A stretch of DNA of 8,628 bases from JADJLQ01 sp034439915 (GTDB lineage: Bacteria > Bacteroidota > Bacteroidia > Chitinophagales > Saprospiraceae). Below are positions 1-6,420 of the stretch, piece after piece. Numbering within the stretch: the first letter of the stretch is position 1; every line of letters begins with the position of its first letter. The DNA lies in contig JAWXBI010000081.1 of NCBI GenBank assembly GCA_034439915.1, positions 1 to 8,628 of the forward strand, in the 5' to 3' direction. The position numbers and the translations under genes were made by a program. Below the pieces are notes generated by a model. The model was not told the DNA's origin. It was given only the letters and a program-made list of their open reading frames with translations, and made no database searches.

Positions 1-1359
1 TATATAGCCCTGATTGGAAACCTCATTCCACGGTATGGTGAACCGGTGATTGACGGGCATCATCGTTTGATCCTGGCGCCTGGATTTATTGACACCCACA
101 GCCACCATGACCGCAATCTGAATGACTCCGGTCAATATTCAAGTTTCCTTAATCAAGGCATCACTACGCTGATTATTGGACAGGATGGCTCGTCCCATCT
201 GCCCATGTCGGCTTATTTTGAAGAAAGAAGGCGCTCTGGTCTACCGGTCAATCTGGGATCTTACATCGGTCATAATACCATTCGACTTGAAGCCATGGGC
301 AATGAAGATTTTAAACGAACTGCTTCGGCCAAAGAATTGAAGCACATGAAAAACATCCTGAAAGAGGAACTGCAATCCGGAGCCCTTGGCCTGAGTACCG
401 GCCTGGAATATGATCCGGGAATTTATTCTTCCAGGGAAGAAGTTATGCAATTGGCATTGGTCGCAGCTCGCAGGGACGGCCGTTATGTTTCGCACCTGAG
501 ATCAGAGGACATCGAATTGGAAAATGCTATTGAAGAAATCATATCCATAGGTAAAAGGACAAAAATGCCGGTTCAGATTTCGCATTTCAAAATCGCCATG
601 AAATCCAAATGGGGCCTGGCGGGCGGTTTAATTTCCAGGTTGGATCAGGCAAGGGCTGAAGGTGTTCAGATCACAGCAGATATCTACCCTTATGATTTCT
701 GGCTTTCTACGCTTGAAGTTCAATTTCCTAAACGCGATTTTGACAATAAGGCCAGTGCAGCATACGCACTTCGTGAACTTACTCCACCCGAAGGTATGAT
801 ATTGGCCCGTTATGATGCCATGCCCGCTTATGTGGGAAAAAGCATAGCTCAGATAGCTTTGGAAAGAAAGGAAGATCCGGCGGACACTTATTTGTATCTG
901 ATCCGCCTGGCGCACGAGAAAAATGCAGAAGAACAAGTCATGGGAAGGTCGATGATTGAAACAGATATAGCGGATTTGATGCAATGGCAGTATACCAATT
1001 TTTGCAGCGATGGTTTTGGGGGAGGCCGCCATCCCAGGGGAGTTGGCAGTTTTCCAAGAGTGTTCCATCGATACGTCAAAGAACTAAATGCGCTTGATTT
1101 CGAAACCGCAGTGTTTAAAATGACGGGCCTCAGTGCAAATAACCTTGGAATAGAACGTCGCGGAAAAATCAGCACCGGATATTTCGCCGATCTGGTAATC
1201 CTGGATACTGCCATGCTGAAGGATAGGGCCACGTTGTCATCCCCGTTTTTATTAAGTACCGGAATTGAACAAGTATGGGTCAATGGTCAAAGGGTTTGGG
1301 ACCATCAGGCCTTTACCGGTCTGCGCCCGGGGCAACTCATCAAAAGAAAACCGGAATGA
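1..1359 (+). CDS. N-acyl-D-amino-acid deacylase (D-aminoacylase) family amidohydrolase, 5' end cut by window
   Basis: This is a metal-dependent amidohydrolase of the D-aminoacylase type, a family that removes the N-acyl group from D-amino acids and related compounds. The frame is open from base 1, so the GTG at 46 is internal. The HxH metal motif (APGFIDTHSHHD, about 76-111) is the 33rd codon here but usually lies near residue 65, so about 30 codons are missing. Further landmarks are GQDGSS (178-195), SHLRSED with a probable metal His at 493-495, SHFK (580-591), a catalytic-type Asp in CSDGFGGGRHPRG (1009-1011), and the family's C-terminal block GKISTGYFADLV through VNGQRVWDH to TGLRPGQ. The family's usual metal-ligand Cys in GNCG is Asp here. 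The stop overlaps the next gene's start as ATGA, which suggests translational coupling. The family is well supported; the exact substrate is not known. Confidence 0.9.
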   Translation, partial: YIALIGNLIPRYGEPVIDGHHRLILAPGFIDTHSHHDRNLNDSGQYSSFLNQGITTLIIGQDGSSHLPMSAYFEERRRSGLPVNLGSYIGHNTIRLEAMGNEDFKRTASAKELKHMKNILKEELQSGALGLSTGLEYDPGIYSSREEVMQLALVAARRDGRYVSHLRSEDIELENAIEEIISIGKRTKMPVQISHFKIAMKSKWGLAGGLISRLDQARAEGVQITADIYPYDFWLSTLEVQFPKRDFDNKASAAYALRELTPPEGMILARYDAMPAYVGKSIAQIALERKEDPADTYLYLIRLAHEKNAEEQVMGRSMIETDIADLMQWQYTNFCSDGFGGGRHPRGVGSFPRVFHRYVKELNALDFETAVFKMTGLSANNLGIERRGKISTGYFADLVILDTAMLKDRATLSSPFLLSTGIEQVWVNGQRVWDHQAFTGLRPGQLIKRKPE

Positions 1360-2549
1360 ATATCGGGGACTCGATCCGTCAACACCGTAAAACCTATGTG
1401 ATTCTTTTAGGCATCGGTTTATGCATAATTACAGCAGGTGCTACCTGGTTAAAATTAAAGGGCCCTTTAAAATCTTTTGACGAAGGTCCTGCAGTCTATA
1501 CCCATTACAATAATTACCTCATCTTTAAATCGGCTTTTTACCACCTGGTTGAAGAGAAAAATTTATATGTATTATACCCTGAAAAACATCATGATCTATT
1601 TAAATACAGCCCGGGATTTGCCTTGTTCTTTGGGTTATTTGCCAGTTTACCGGATGCTTTGGGCCTGGTCTTCTGGAACTTGTTGAACGTCCTGGTCTTC
1701 TTTTTTGTGCTCAAACGTATCGATGCACCCTGGGCAGCCCAATTTCCAATCCTTTTTATTTTCCTGCTTCCGGAACTGATCACCAGCACTCAAAATTCCC
1801 AATCCAATGCTTTAATGACCGGTTTGTTGATGTTGACTTATTTTGATCTGGAAGGACATCGGAGCGGCCGGGCTGCATGCTGGATTGCGCTTGCAGCATT
1901 TATAAAAATTTATGCCGGTTTGGCTGCATTGATGTTTTTGTTTTATCCACGTAAAGTCAGGTTTATGCTGACCGGGTCTCTGGCTGCATTGGCGTTGGCG
2001 GGTATTCCCTTATTCGTAACCACACCGGGTGATTTATGGACACAATATCAGTCGTGGTGGCAATTATTATCTCAGGACCATGGTAACTCTTACGGCATAT
2101 CCCTTATGCAGTTGATTAACCTCGCTCTGCCCGGGTTTCACCAGAAAACAATTATACAAATCCTGGGGGTAGCTTTCCTTATTTTCTTATTATTCCCGTT
2201 GATTAAATTGGGGAAGGATCGCCTGAATTTCTTTTCTTTAATTCTGCTCACCCTGGTTATATTTAATCATAAAACAGAATCAGCCACCTTCATTGTTGCG
2301 GTCACCGGTGTGGCAATATGGTTTTTTTCAAAACCAAAACCCGCCGGTATGGAGTTATCGGTTATGATATTTGTTTTCCTTTTTACGGTATTGGGAGCGT
2401 CTGATCTGTTTCCTAAAATGATAAGACAAAATTGGATAGTACCCTATGGAATGAAAATCTGGCCCTGTATCCTGGTCTATGGGTTGATCAGTTACGAACT
2501 CTACCGAGCAAACAGCTTATCATTTAAGGGATCAGTTACTCAAACTTAA
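1356..2549 (+). CDS. GT87 (DUF2029) family integral membrane glycosyltransferase
   Basis: This is a polytopic inner-membrane protein of 397 residues resembling the GT-C type GT87/DUF2029 family. Characterised members such as mycobacterial PimE transfer mannose from a polyprenyl-phosphate sugar donor on the outer face. The ATG at 1356 was chosen over 1275 because it overlaps the upstream stop as ATGA and starts just before the first membrane segment (residues 14-32); the 27 extra codons would lie wholly inside the upstream gene. A first outer loop with Asp42-Glu43 in SFDEGPAVY is the likely catalytic-acid region by analogy with PimE. Then come KYSPGFALFFG (83-93), NSQSN (147-151), which matches the conserved Q-N motif after a helix, and FIKIYAG (182-188), followed by several more hydrophobic helices. 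It ends in an 18-bp tail overlap with the convergent gene. Donor and acceptor are unknown; a role in envelope glycan or lipid glycosylation is inferred. Confidence 0.8.
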   Translation: MNIGDSIRQHRKTYVILLGIGLCIITAGATWLKLKGPLKSFDEGPAVYTHYNNYLIFKSAFYHLVEEKNLYVLYPEKHHDLFKYSPGFALFFGLFASLPDALGLVFWNLLNVLVFFFVLKRIDAPWAAQFPILFIFLLPELITSTQNSQSNALMTGLLMLTYFDLEGHRSGRAACWIALAAFIKIYAGLAALMFLFYPRKVRFMLTGSLAALALAGIPLFVTTPGDLWTQYQSWWQLLSQDHGNSYGISLMQLINLALPGFHQKTIIQILGVAFLIFLLFPLIKLGKDRLNFFSLILLTLVIFNHKTESATFIVAVTGVAIWFFSKPKPAGMELSVMIFVFLFTVLGASDLFPKMIRQNWIVPYGMKIWPCILVYGLISYELYRANSLSFKGSVTQT

Positions 2550-3227
2550 ATGGTCTTTTGTTTCGGTTTTTAATGAGGAAGCGGAATTAGGCTGCACGGC
2601 TGCATGAAATTTGGTCCAGGCCTGGATACAGAGTTTGGTGATAACCTCCCAATCTGATGACTCAATCGTCTGGCCTTTGTCGTCCCGGATGAGCATGGCA
2701 GTTACCCGGTCCCTGGCGTATCCCATAAATTTTTCGGCGGGGACATGAAACATGATCTCACCTTCTTTTGACAAAATTTTCTCACAGTCCCTGGGGGAAT
2801 ATAGTTCGTGTTCGCGACGAATGATCCACAATTCCAGCTCTTCCTGAGCCAGTTTATGACCATTAAACGGCGTATCGCTCATCTCGTTTAATTGAGCAAA
2901 ATAAAGACCGAGATAAGGGAGGGAACTGGCATATTGTATCCGGTTATGCCCATCTTTAAATACAAAAGCAGCCTTGACAGAATAATAGGCCAGCAGATAT
3001 GACCTGAAATAGGGGGAATGAAACTGCTCGCGCATCAACTTACTGAACTGAAAAAAGAGTTTCACCGGTTTGCGTTCATAATAGGAACGCCACATTTCCG
3101 CATCCAGTTTACCAACTACCTCAGGATCAAAGTGTTTGAAGTTTTTTTTGATTGGAATCGTTAGATCCAGGGCCAAACCAAGCATAAGGATGGCACAGAG
3201 AAAGACGAAGATTCGTTTAATATTCAT
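2532..3227 (-). CDS. membrane-anchored protein of unknown function, 231 aa
   Basis: I cannot name this family. The 231-residue product starts at ATG with a short basic N-terminus (Lys4, Arg5) and one hydrophobic segment at about residues 6-22, followed by a soluble domain of about 200 residues. No lipobox Cys is placed for lipoprotein processing, so an uncleaved signal anchor or an ordinary signal peptide is likely. The domain is rich in aromatic and charged residues, with blocks that look conserved: DPEVVGKLDAEMWRSYYERK (34-53), then KLFFQFSKLMREQF, FKDGHNRIQYA, ELELWIIRREHE and YARDRVTAMLIRDD. It appears mostly helical and shows no recognisable catalytic motif. The normal composition and clean reading frame argue for a real gene. 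No Shine-Dalgarno sequence or TAnnTTTG box precedes it. Its 3' end overlaps the convergent glycosyltransferase by 18 bp, so the two transcripts would be antisense at their ends. Confidence 0.8.
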   Translation of the reverse strand: MNIKRIFVFLCAILMLGLALDLTIPIKKNFKHFDPEVVGKLDAEMWRSYYERKPVKLFFQFSKLMREQFHSPYFRSYLLAYYSVKAAFVFKDGHNRIQYASSLPYLGLYFAQLNEMSDTPFNGHKLAQEELELWIIRREHELYSPRDCEKILSKEGEIMFHVPAEKFMGYARDRVTAMLIRDDKGQTIESSDWEVITKLCIQAWTKFHAAVQPNSASSLKTETKDHLSLSN

Positions 3228-3409
3228 AGGGTTGTCTATTAATACAACGAAGTTGCCCTTTTGTTCAAGTCTTTAACAAGATCATTTTTTACTTATTTTT
3301 TATCCAAACTGTCATTTTTAACGCAGCTGCGAGCTAGTTGAGCAGCGGTCTTTAACTACACGGTATAAAGGTTAAATATCTTACGGGTGCCCACACCGGC
3401 CATAGTGCT

Positions 3410-3417
3410 TATCTTTG
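3410..3417 (+). promoter_or_regulatory. Bacteroidota -7 box TATCTTTG for mtaB, placed for leaderless transcription
   Basis: The octamer is a perfect match to the Bacteroidota sigma-ABfr -7 consensus TAnnTTTG. It ends 4 nt before the mtaB ATG. Because the box is centred near -7, transcription should start at or within a base or two of the start codon. I see no good TTTG -33 element at the expected distance. The lipid kinase gene in this window has the same octamer at the same distance. Confidence 0.55.
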
Positions 3418-3421
3418 GACC

Positions 3422-4798
3422 ATGGGAGCCCCACGCAGTATTGCATTTCACACCCTCGGTTGTAAGCTGAATTATGCAGAAACTTCCTCATTGACAGCGC
3501 TTTGTGAAAAGCAGGGTTTTGAAATTTTATCCTTTGAAGAGGCAGCCGATATTTATGTCATCAATACCTGTAGTGTGACCGAACAAGCTGATAAAAAGTG
3601 CAGGTACATCATACGGCAGGCTTTACAAACTTCTCCTCAGGCCAAGATCATAGTTACCGGATGTTACGCCCAACTCAAACCCAAGGAGATCGTTGGGATT
3701 CCCGGAGTATCTCTGGTGCTGGGAGCTGGTGAAAAATTCAGGCTAACTGAATACCTTGATGTATTGGCCCAATCCAATGGTCTTGCCCCACTACAAGCCG
3801 GTGAGATCCAAGAGGTTAAGACTTTCAACAGTTCGTATTCTTTTGGGGACCGTACCCGTTCTTTTCTAAAAGTACAGGATGGATGTGATTATAAATGCTC
3901 CTTTTGTACGATTCCCCTCGCCCGGGGTAAAAGCCGCAGCGACACGATAGAACATGCCGTGGAAAAAGCAAGGGAACTGGTTGCTTTGGGGGTCAACGAA
4001 ATCGTATTGACAGGTATCAACCTGGGCGATTTTGGCAACGGCACCGAGGTTATTGAAGGTACTAAACCAAAAAAACAAGCTTTGTTTATTAATTTGATCC
4101 GAGCACTCGACCAGGAGGTAGATATTCCCCGGATCAGGATCTCATCTATTGAACCTAATCTGTGTACGGATGAGATTATTGAGTTTGTTGCAGGGTCAAA
4201 AAGGTTTATGCCCCATTTTCACATGCCATTACAAAGTGGAAGTGATGAGATATTAAAGCTAATGCAACGCCGGTATAACAGCGGACTCTATGAGTCCAGG
4301 GTGGCCAAAATTTTATCCCTGATGCCCCATGCCTGCATCGGAGTCGATGTCATCGTTGGTTTTCCGGGTGAGTCAGATCTCGATTTTAAATTGACTTACG
4401 ATTTTCTTCACCGGCTGGAGGTTGCCTATTTTCATGTATTTACCTATTCAGAAAGGAGCCAAACACCGGCGATACATTTGCCAGGTTCTATCCCGGTAGC
4501 AGTAAGAAGAGAACGCAATGAAGTACTTCGATTGCTTTCTGAAAAAAAGAAACATTTTTTTTACCAAAATCATTTAAACACAAACCGACCTGTACTCGTG
4601 GAGCAGGATGGCGACGATGCGAAGTGGTGCGGATTTACTGACAATTATATCAAAGTAAATCTGGATAAAAACTTGTCAGAACCCAACCGGATTGCCCATG
4701 TCTGGCTAAAAGAAATTCAATCAAATGGGGAGGTATTAGGTATTGGCCAACCGGGTTCACCTAACCGCCTTGCTGTGAAAAAACGGCAATTGATGTAA
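3422..4798 (+). CDS. mtaB: tRNA (N6-threonylcarbamoyladenosine(37)-C2)-methylthiotransferase MtaB
   Basis: MtaB is a radical SAM methylthiotransferase that converts t6A to ms2t6A at position 37 of ANN-decoding tRNAs, using two [4Fe-4S] clusters. All three parts are present in 458 residues. The N-terminal UPF0004 domain carries cluster ligands Cys14 (HTLGCKLNYAETSS), Cys50 (INTCSVT) and Cys81 (VTGCYAQ). The radical SAM core carries Cys155, Cys159 and Cys162 (CDYKCSFC). A C-terminal TRAM-like RNA-binding domain spans about residues 380-440. HTLGCKLN is typical of the MtaB subgroup rather than MiaB or RimO. The start at 3422 places this motif at the expected distance and has no Shine-Dalgarno sequence, but a -7 box lies 4 nt upstream. 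About 18 residues (GQPGSPNRLAVKKRQLM region) extend beyond the TRAM domain. The next reading frame continues in phase after the TAA. Confidence 0.95.
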   Translation: MGAPRSIAFHTLGCKLNYAETSSLTALCEKQGFEILSFEEAADIYVINTCSVTEQADKKCRYIIRQALQTSPQAKIIVTGCYAQLKPKEIVGIPGVSLVLGAGEKFRLTEYLDVLAQSNGLAPLQAGEIQEVKTFNSSYSFGDRTRSFLKVQDGCDYKCSFCTIPLARGKSRSDTIEHAVEKARELVALGVNEIVLTGINLGDFGNGTEVIEGTKPKKQALFINLIRALDQEVDIPRIRISSIEPNLCTDEIIEFVAGSKRFMPHFHMPLQSGSDEILKLMQRRYNSGLYESRVAKILSLMPHACIGVDVIVGFPGESDLDFKLTYDFLHRLEVAYFHVFTYSERSQTPAIHLPGSIPVAVRRERNEVLRLLSEKKKHFFYQNHLNTNRPVLVEQDGDDAKWCGFTDNYIKVNLDKNLSEPNRIAHVWLKEIQSNGEVLGIGQPGSPNRLAVKKRQLM

Positions 4799-4801
4799 TT
4801 T

Positions 4802-5131
4802 TTGTTTGAAGTAAGCCAGATCATACCATTTGAAAAGATTGCCCTGGAGGCCACCGGTGATCTGAATGGTCGGGGTATCTGGATATTTCAGCCTACCCGT
4901 GATGGCTGCGAGGTCAGCTTTGATTGGAATGTCCGGTTTGACAAACCGTTTCTTTCAGAGTTTAGTTATTTCTTGCGACCGGTTTTTGAACTCAACCATC
5001 GGTGGGCGATGAATAAAGGCCTTGAGAGCCTGAAACTGGAATTACTCCGAAGAAAAGGGATACCTGGTATACCGCCGCCTCCGCTGGCCACTTTTCCGCA
5101 TCGTCAGATACAAAACGTCCGGTTTGAATAA
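4802..5131 (+). CDS. C-terminal half of an SRPBCC (polyketide-cyclase-like) protein; N-terminally truncated, possible pseudogene
   Basis: The 109-codon frame matches the second half of small SRPBCC/START-like proteins of about 150-165 residues. It enters at the FEVSQI strand, passes through ATGDLNGRGIWIF and EVSFDWNVRF, then FLRPVFELNHRWAMNKG and the closing helix, and ends in a Pro-rich tail (IPGIPPPP). The first half of the fold (opening strand, two helices and early strands) is absent and cannot lie upstream because intact mtaB occupies that DNA. The only start is TTG at 4802, without a Shine-Dalgarno sequence; no ATG precedes the Met in WAMNKG. The frame is the same as mtaB, separated by TAA-TTT, so homology seems to begin almost at the mtaB stop. 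No frameshift is seen within the remnant. It may be a decaying remnant, a translated half-domain, or an assembly deletion; a full helix-grip fold is not possible from this sequence. Confidence 0.6.
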   Translation: MFEVSQIIPFEKIALEATGDLNGRGIWIFQPTRDGCEVSFDWNVRFDKPFLSEFSYFLRPVFELNHRWAMNKGLESLKLELLRRKGIPGIPPPPLATFPHRQIQNVRFE

Positions 5132-5139
5132 TAATATCA

Positions 5140-5153
5140 AAGAGCATGCTCTT
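5140..5153. repeat. 14-bp perfect palindrome AAGAGCATGCTCTT between genes
   Basis: A perfect dyad lies 8 nt after the stop of the truncated SRPBCC gene and 66 nt before the amidohydrolase start. It has no T-tract, so a Rho-independent terminator is unlikely. A dimeric-regulator operator for the downstream gene pair is possible but unproven. Confidence 0.35.
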
Positions 5154-5219
5154 CAAGTTGGTTTTCTCTGGTAGTTCTGGCTGGAGTCAGTATTTTCGCA
5201 GCTCAATTCAGGTAATGCT

Positions 5220-6413
5220 ATGCCGGTTTATTCTGCTGATTTAATTTATACCCTGGTCCATCCCGAACCCCTATCAAATTATGGAATCGAAACCGATGCT
5301 TCCGGTAAAATCATCAGCATCGGGCCACTGGAACAATATCAGGCAAGCTGGGGTGAAGTGTACCATTCGGAAGGAATCATTGTGCCAGGTTTTGTCAATG
5401 CACACTGCCACCTTGAGCTGTCTCATATGAAAGGTTTGATCCCTGCCGGTACGGGGTTGATCGAATTTATTAAAAATGTCGTGACGCGCCGCGGCGAAAG
5501 ACCTATGGAAGATATTCTGATTGAAATTTCAAAAAGTGAAGATGAAATGATCCAAACGGGTATAGTCGCCGTAGGGGATATCAGCAACCAGGTGGATACC
5601 TTTTTACAAAAATCGCTGGGGAGAATTCGTTACCACACCTTTGTCGAAGCATTTGATCTGCTTCAAAATGACCGCACGGAAATCGAGATAAATAAATCCC
5701 AGGCCATATTAGACCAATTGTCCGGACCGGAAGGACATAAAAAATCCTTGGTCCCGCATGCCCCTTATTCGGTATCCCGGACCATGTTTAAATTGTTAAA
5801 CGATAAAAATAACAGGAATACTTCGGTGAGTATCCACCATCAGGAAACCCTGGATGAAAATCAGTTTATGTTTAACAAGACAGGAGGGTTAATGGAATTT
5901 TATAACAGTTTAAACCTCAATCTGAATGACTTTAACCCGATAGGAGCCATGTCCTCCCGGCAGGTCATAGACCTGATGGATGCCGGTCGCAGGACTTTGT
6001 TGGTGCACAATACCATGAGTACCCCACAGGACATCAATGCTATTCATGCATGGAACCCAAACACGTTTTGGGTCACCTGCCCCAATGCCAATCTTTATAT
6101 AGAAAACCGGCTGCCTTTTTATAAATATTTTATGGATCAGGACGCTGCGGTTTGTATAGGGACGGATAGCCTGGCATCCAACTGGCAGCTATCTATATTA
6201 GAAGAAATGAAAACCATACAACGATACCAGTCTTATGTACCCTGGAATCGGTTGCTCCAATGGGCAACTTTGAATGGTGCCCTGGCACTTGGATTTGAAA
6301 AGGATCTGGGTAGCCTGGAAGTCGGAAAGACACCCGGGCTGGTCAATATCTTCCCCTTCGATTCTGTTGGGCAAAAACTGGGCCCTTATTCACGAGCCAC
6401 CCGGTTAATTTGA
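5220..6413 (+). CDS. SsnA/TrzN-like amidohydrolase (deaminase/chlorohydrolase type)
   Basis: This 397-residue metal-dependent hydrolase belongs to the subgroup of the amidohydrolase superfamily that deaminates or dechlorinates heterocycles such as guanine, adenosine derivatives and triazines. An N-terminal beta-sandwich segment (1-55) precedes VPGFVNAHCHLELSH with metal ligands His62 and His64. Further sites are PHAPYSVS (His180), SIHHQE (His206 and Glu209), LVHNT (His263) and GTDS (Asp316), matching the single-metal site of this group. It closes with the family's GSLEVGKTPGLV block. The active site is complete, so an active enzyme is expected in the cytoplasm (no signal peptide). An AGG triplet 7 nt before the ATG is a minimal ribosome-binding site. 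The HLELS motif also occurs in aminodeoxyfutalosine deaminases of menaquinone synthesis, so that role is possible, but no other futalosine gene is nearby. An ATP-grasp gene follows after 7 nt and is probably co-transcribed. Confidence 0.85.
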   Translation: MPVYSADLIYTLVHPEPLSNYGIETDASGKIISIGPLEQYQASWGEVYHSEGIIVPGFVNAHCHLELSHMKGLIPAGTGLIEFIKNVVTRRGERPMEDILIEISKSEDEMIQTGIVAVGDISNQVDTFLQKSLGRIRYHTFVEAFDLLQNDRTEIEINKSQAILDQLSGPEGHKKSLVPHAPYSVSRTMFKLLNDKNNRNTSVSIHHQETLDENQFMFNKTGGLMEFYNSLNLNLNDFNPIGAMSSRQVIDLMDAGRRTLLVHNTMSTPQDINAIHAWNPNTFWVTCPNANLYIENRLPFYKYFMDQDAAVCIGTDSLASNWQLSILEEMKTIQRYQSYVPWNRLLQWATLNGALALGFEKDLGSLEVGKTPGLVNIFPFDSVGQKLGPYSRATRLI

Positions 6414-6420
6414 TGCTGAA

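Noticed and set aside
628..1283. Long minus-strand open frames opposite the deacylase
   Set aside because: They are antisense shadows: no family resemblance, and the + strand frame carries all the conserved motifs.
1275..1355. Upstream ATG extending the glycosyltransferase by 27 residues
   Set aside because: The extension lies inside the deacylase gene, adds a low-complexity non-membrane stretch, and the ATGA overlap at 1356 is the better start.
3322..3331. 10-bp palindrome CGCAGCTGCG between divergent genes
   Set aside because: A perfect 10-mer of this kind is expected about once in the intergenic DNA here, and nothing else supports a role.
3228..3421. Divergent intergenic region searched for a riboswitch, small RNA or a promoter of the minus-strand gene
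   Set aside because: It has an AT-rich stretch (about 3271-3320) but no TAnnTTTG on the minus strand, no strong stem and no recognisable RNA motif.
5191..5198. TATTTTCG as a -7 box for the amidohydrolase
   Set aside because: It has one mismatch in the most conserved TTTG part and no suitable -33 element; such near matches are common.
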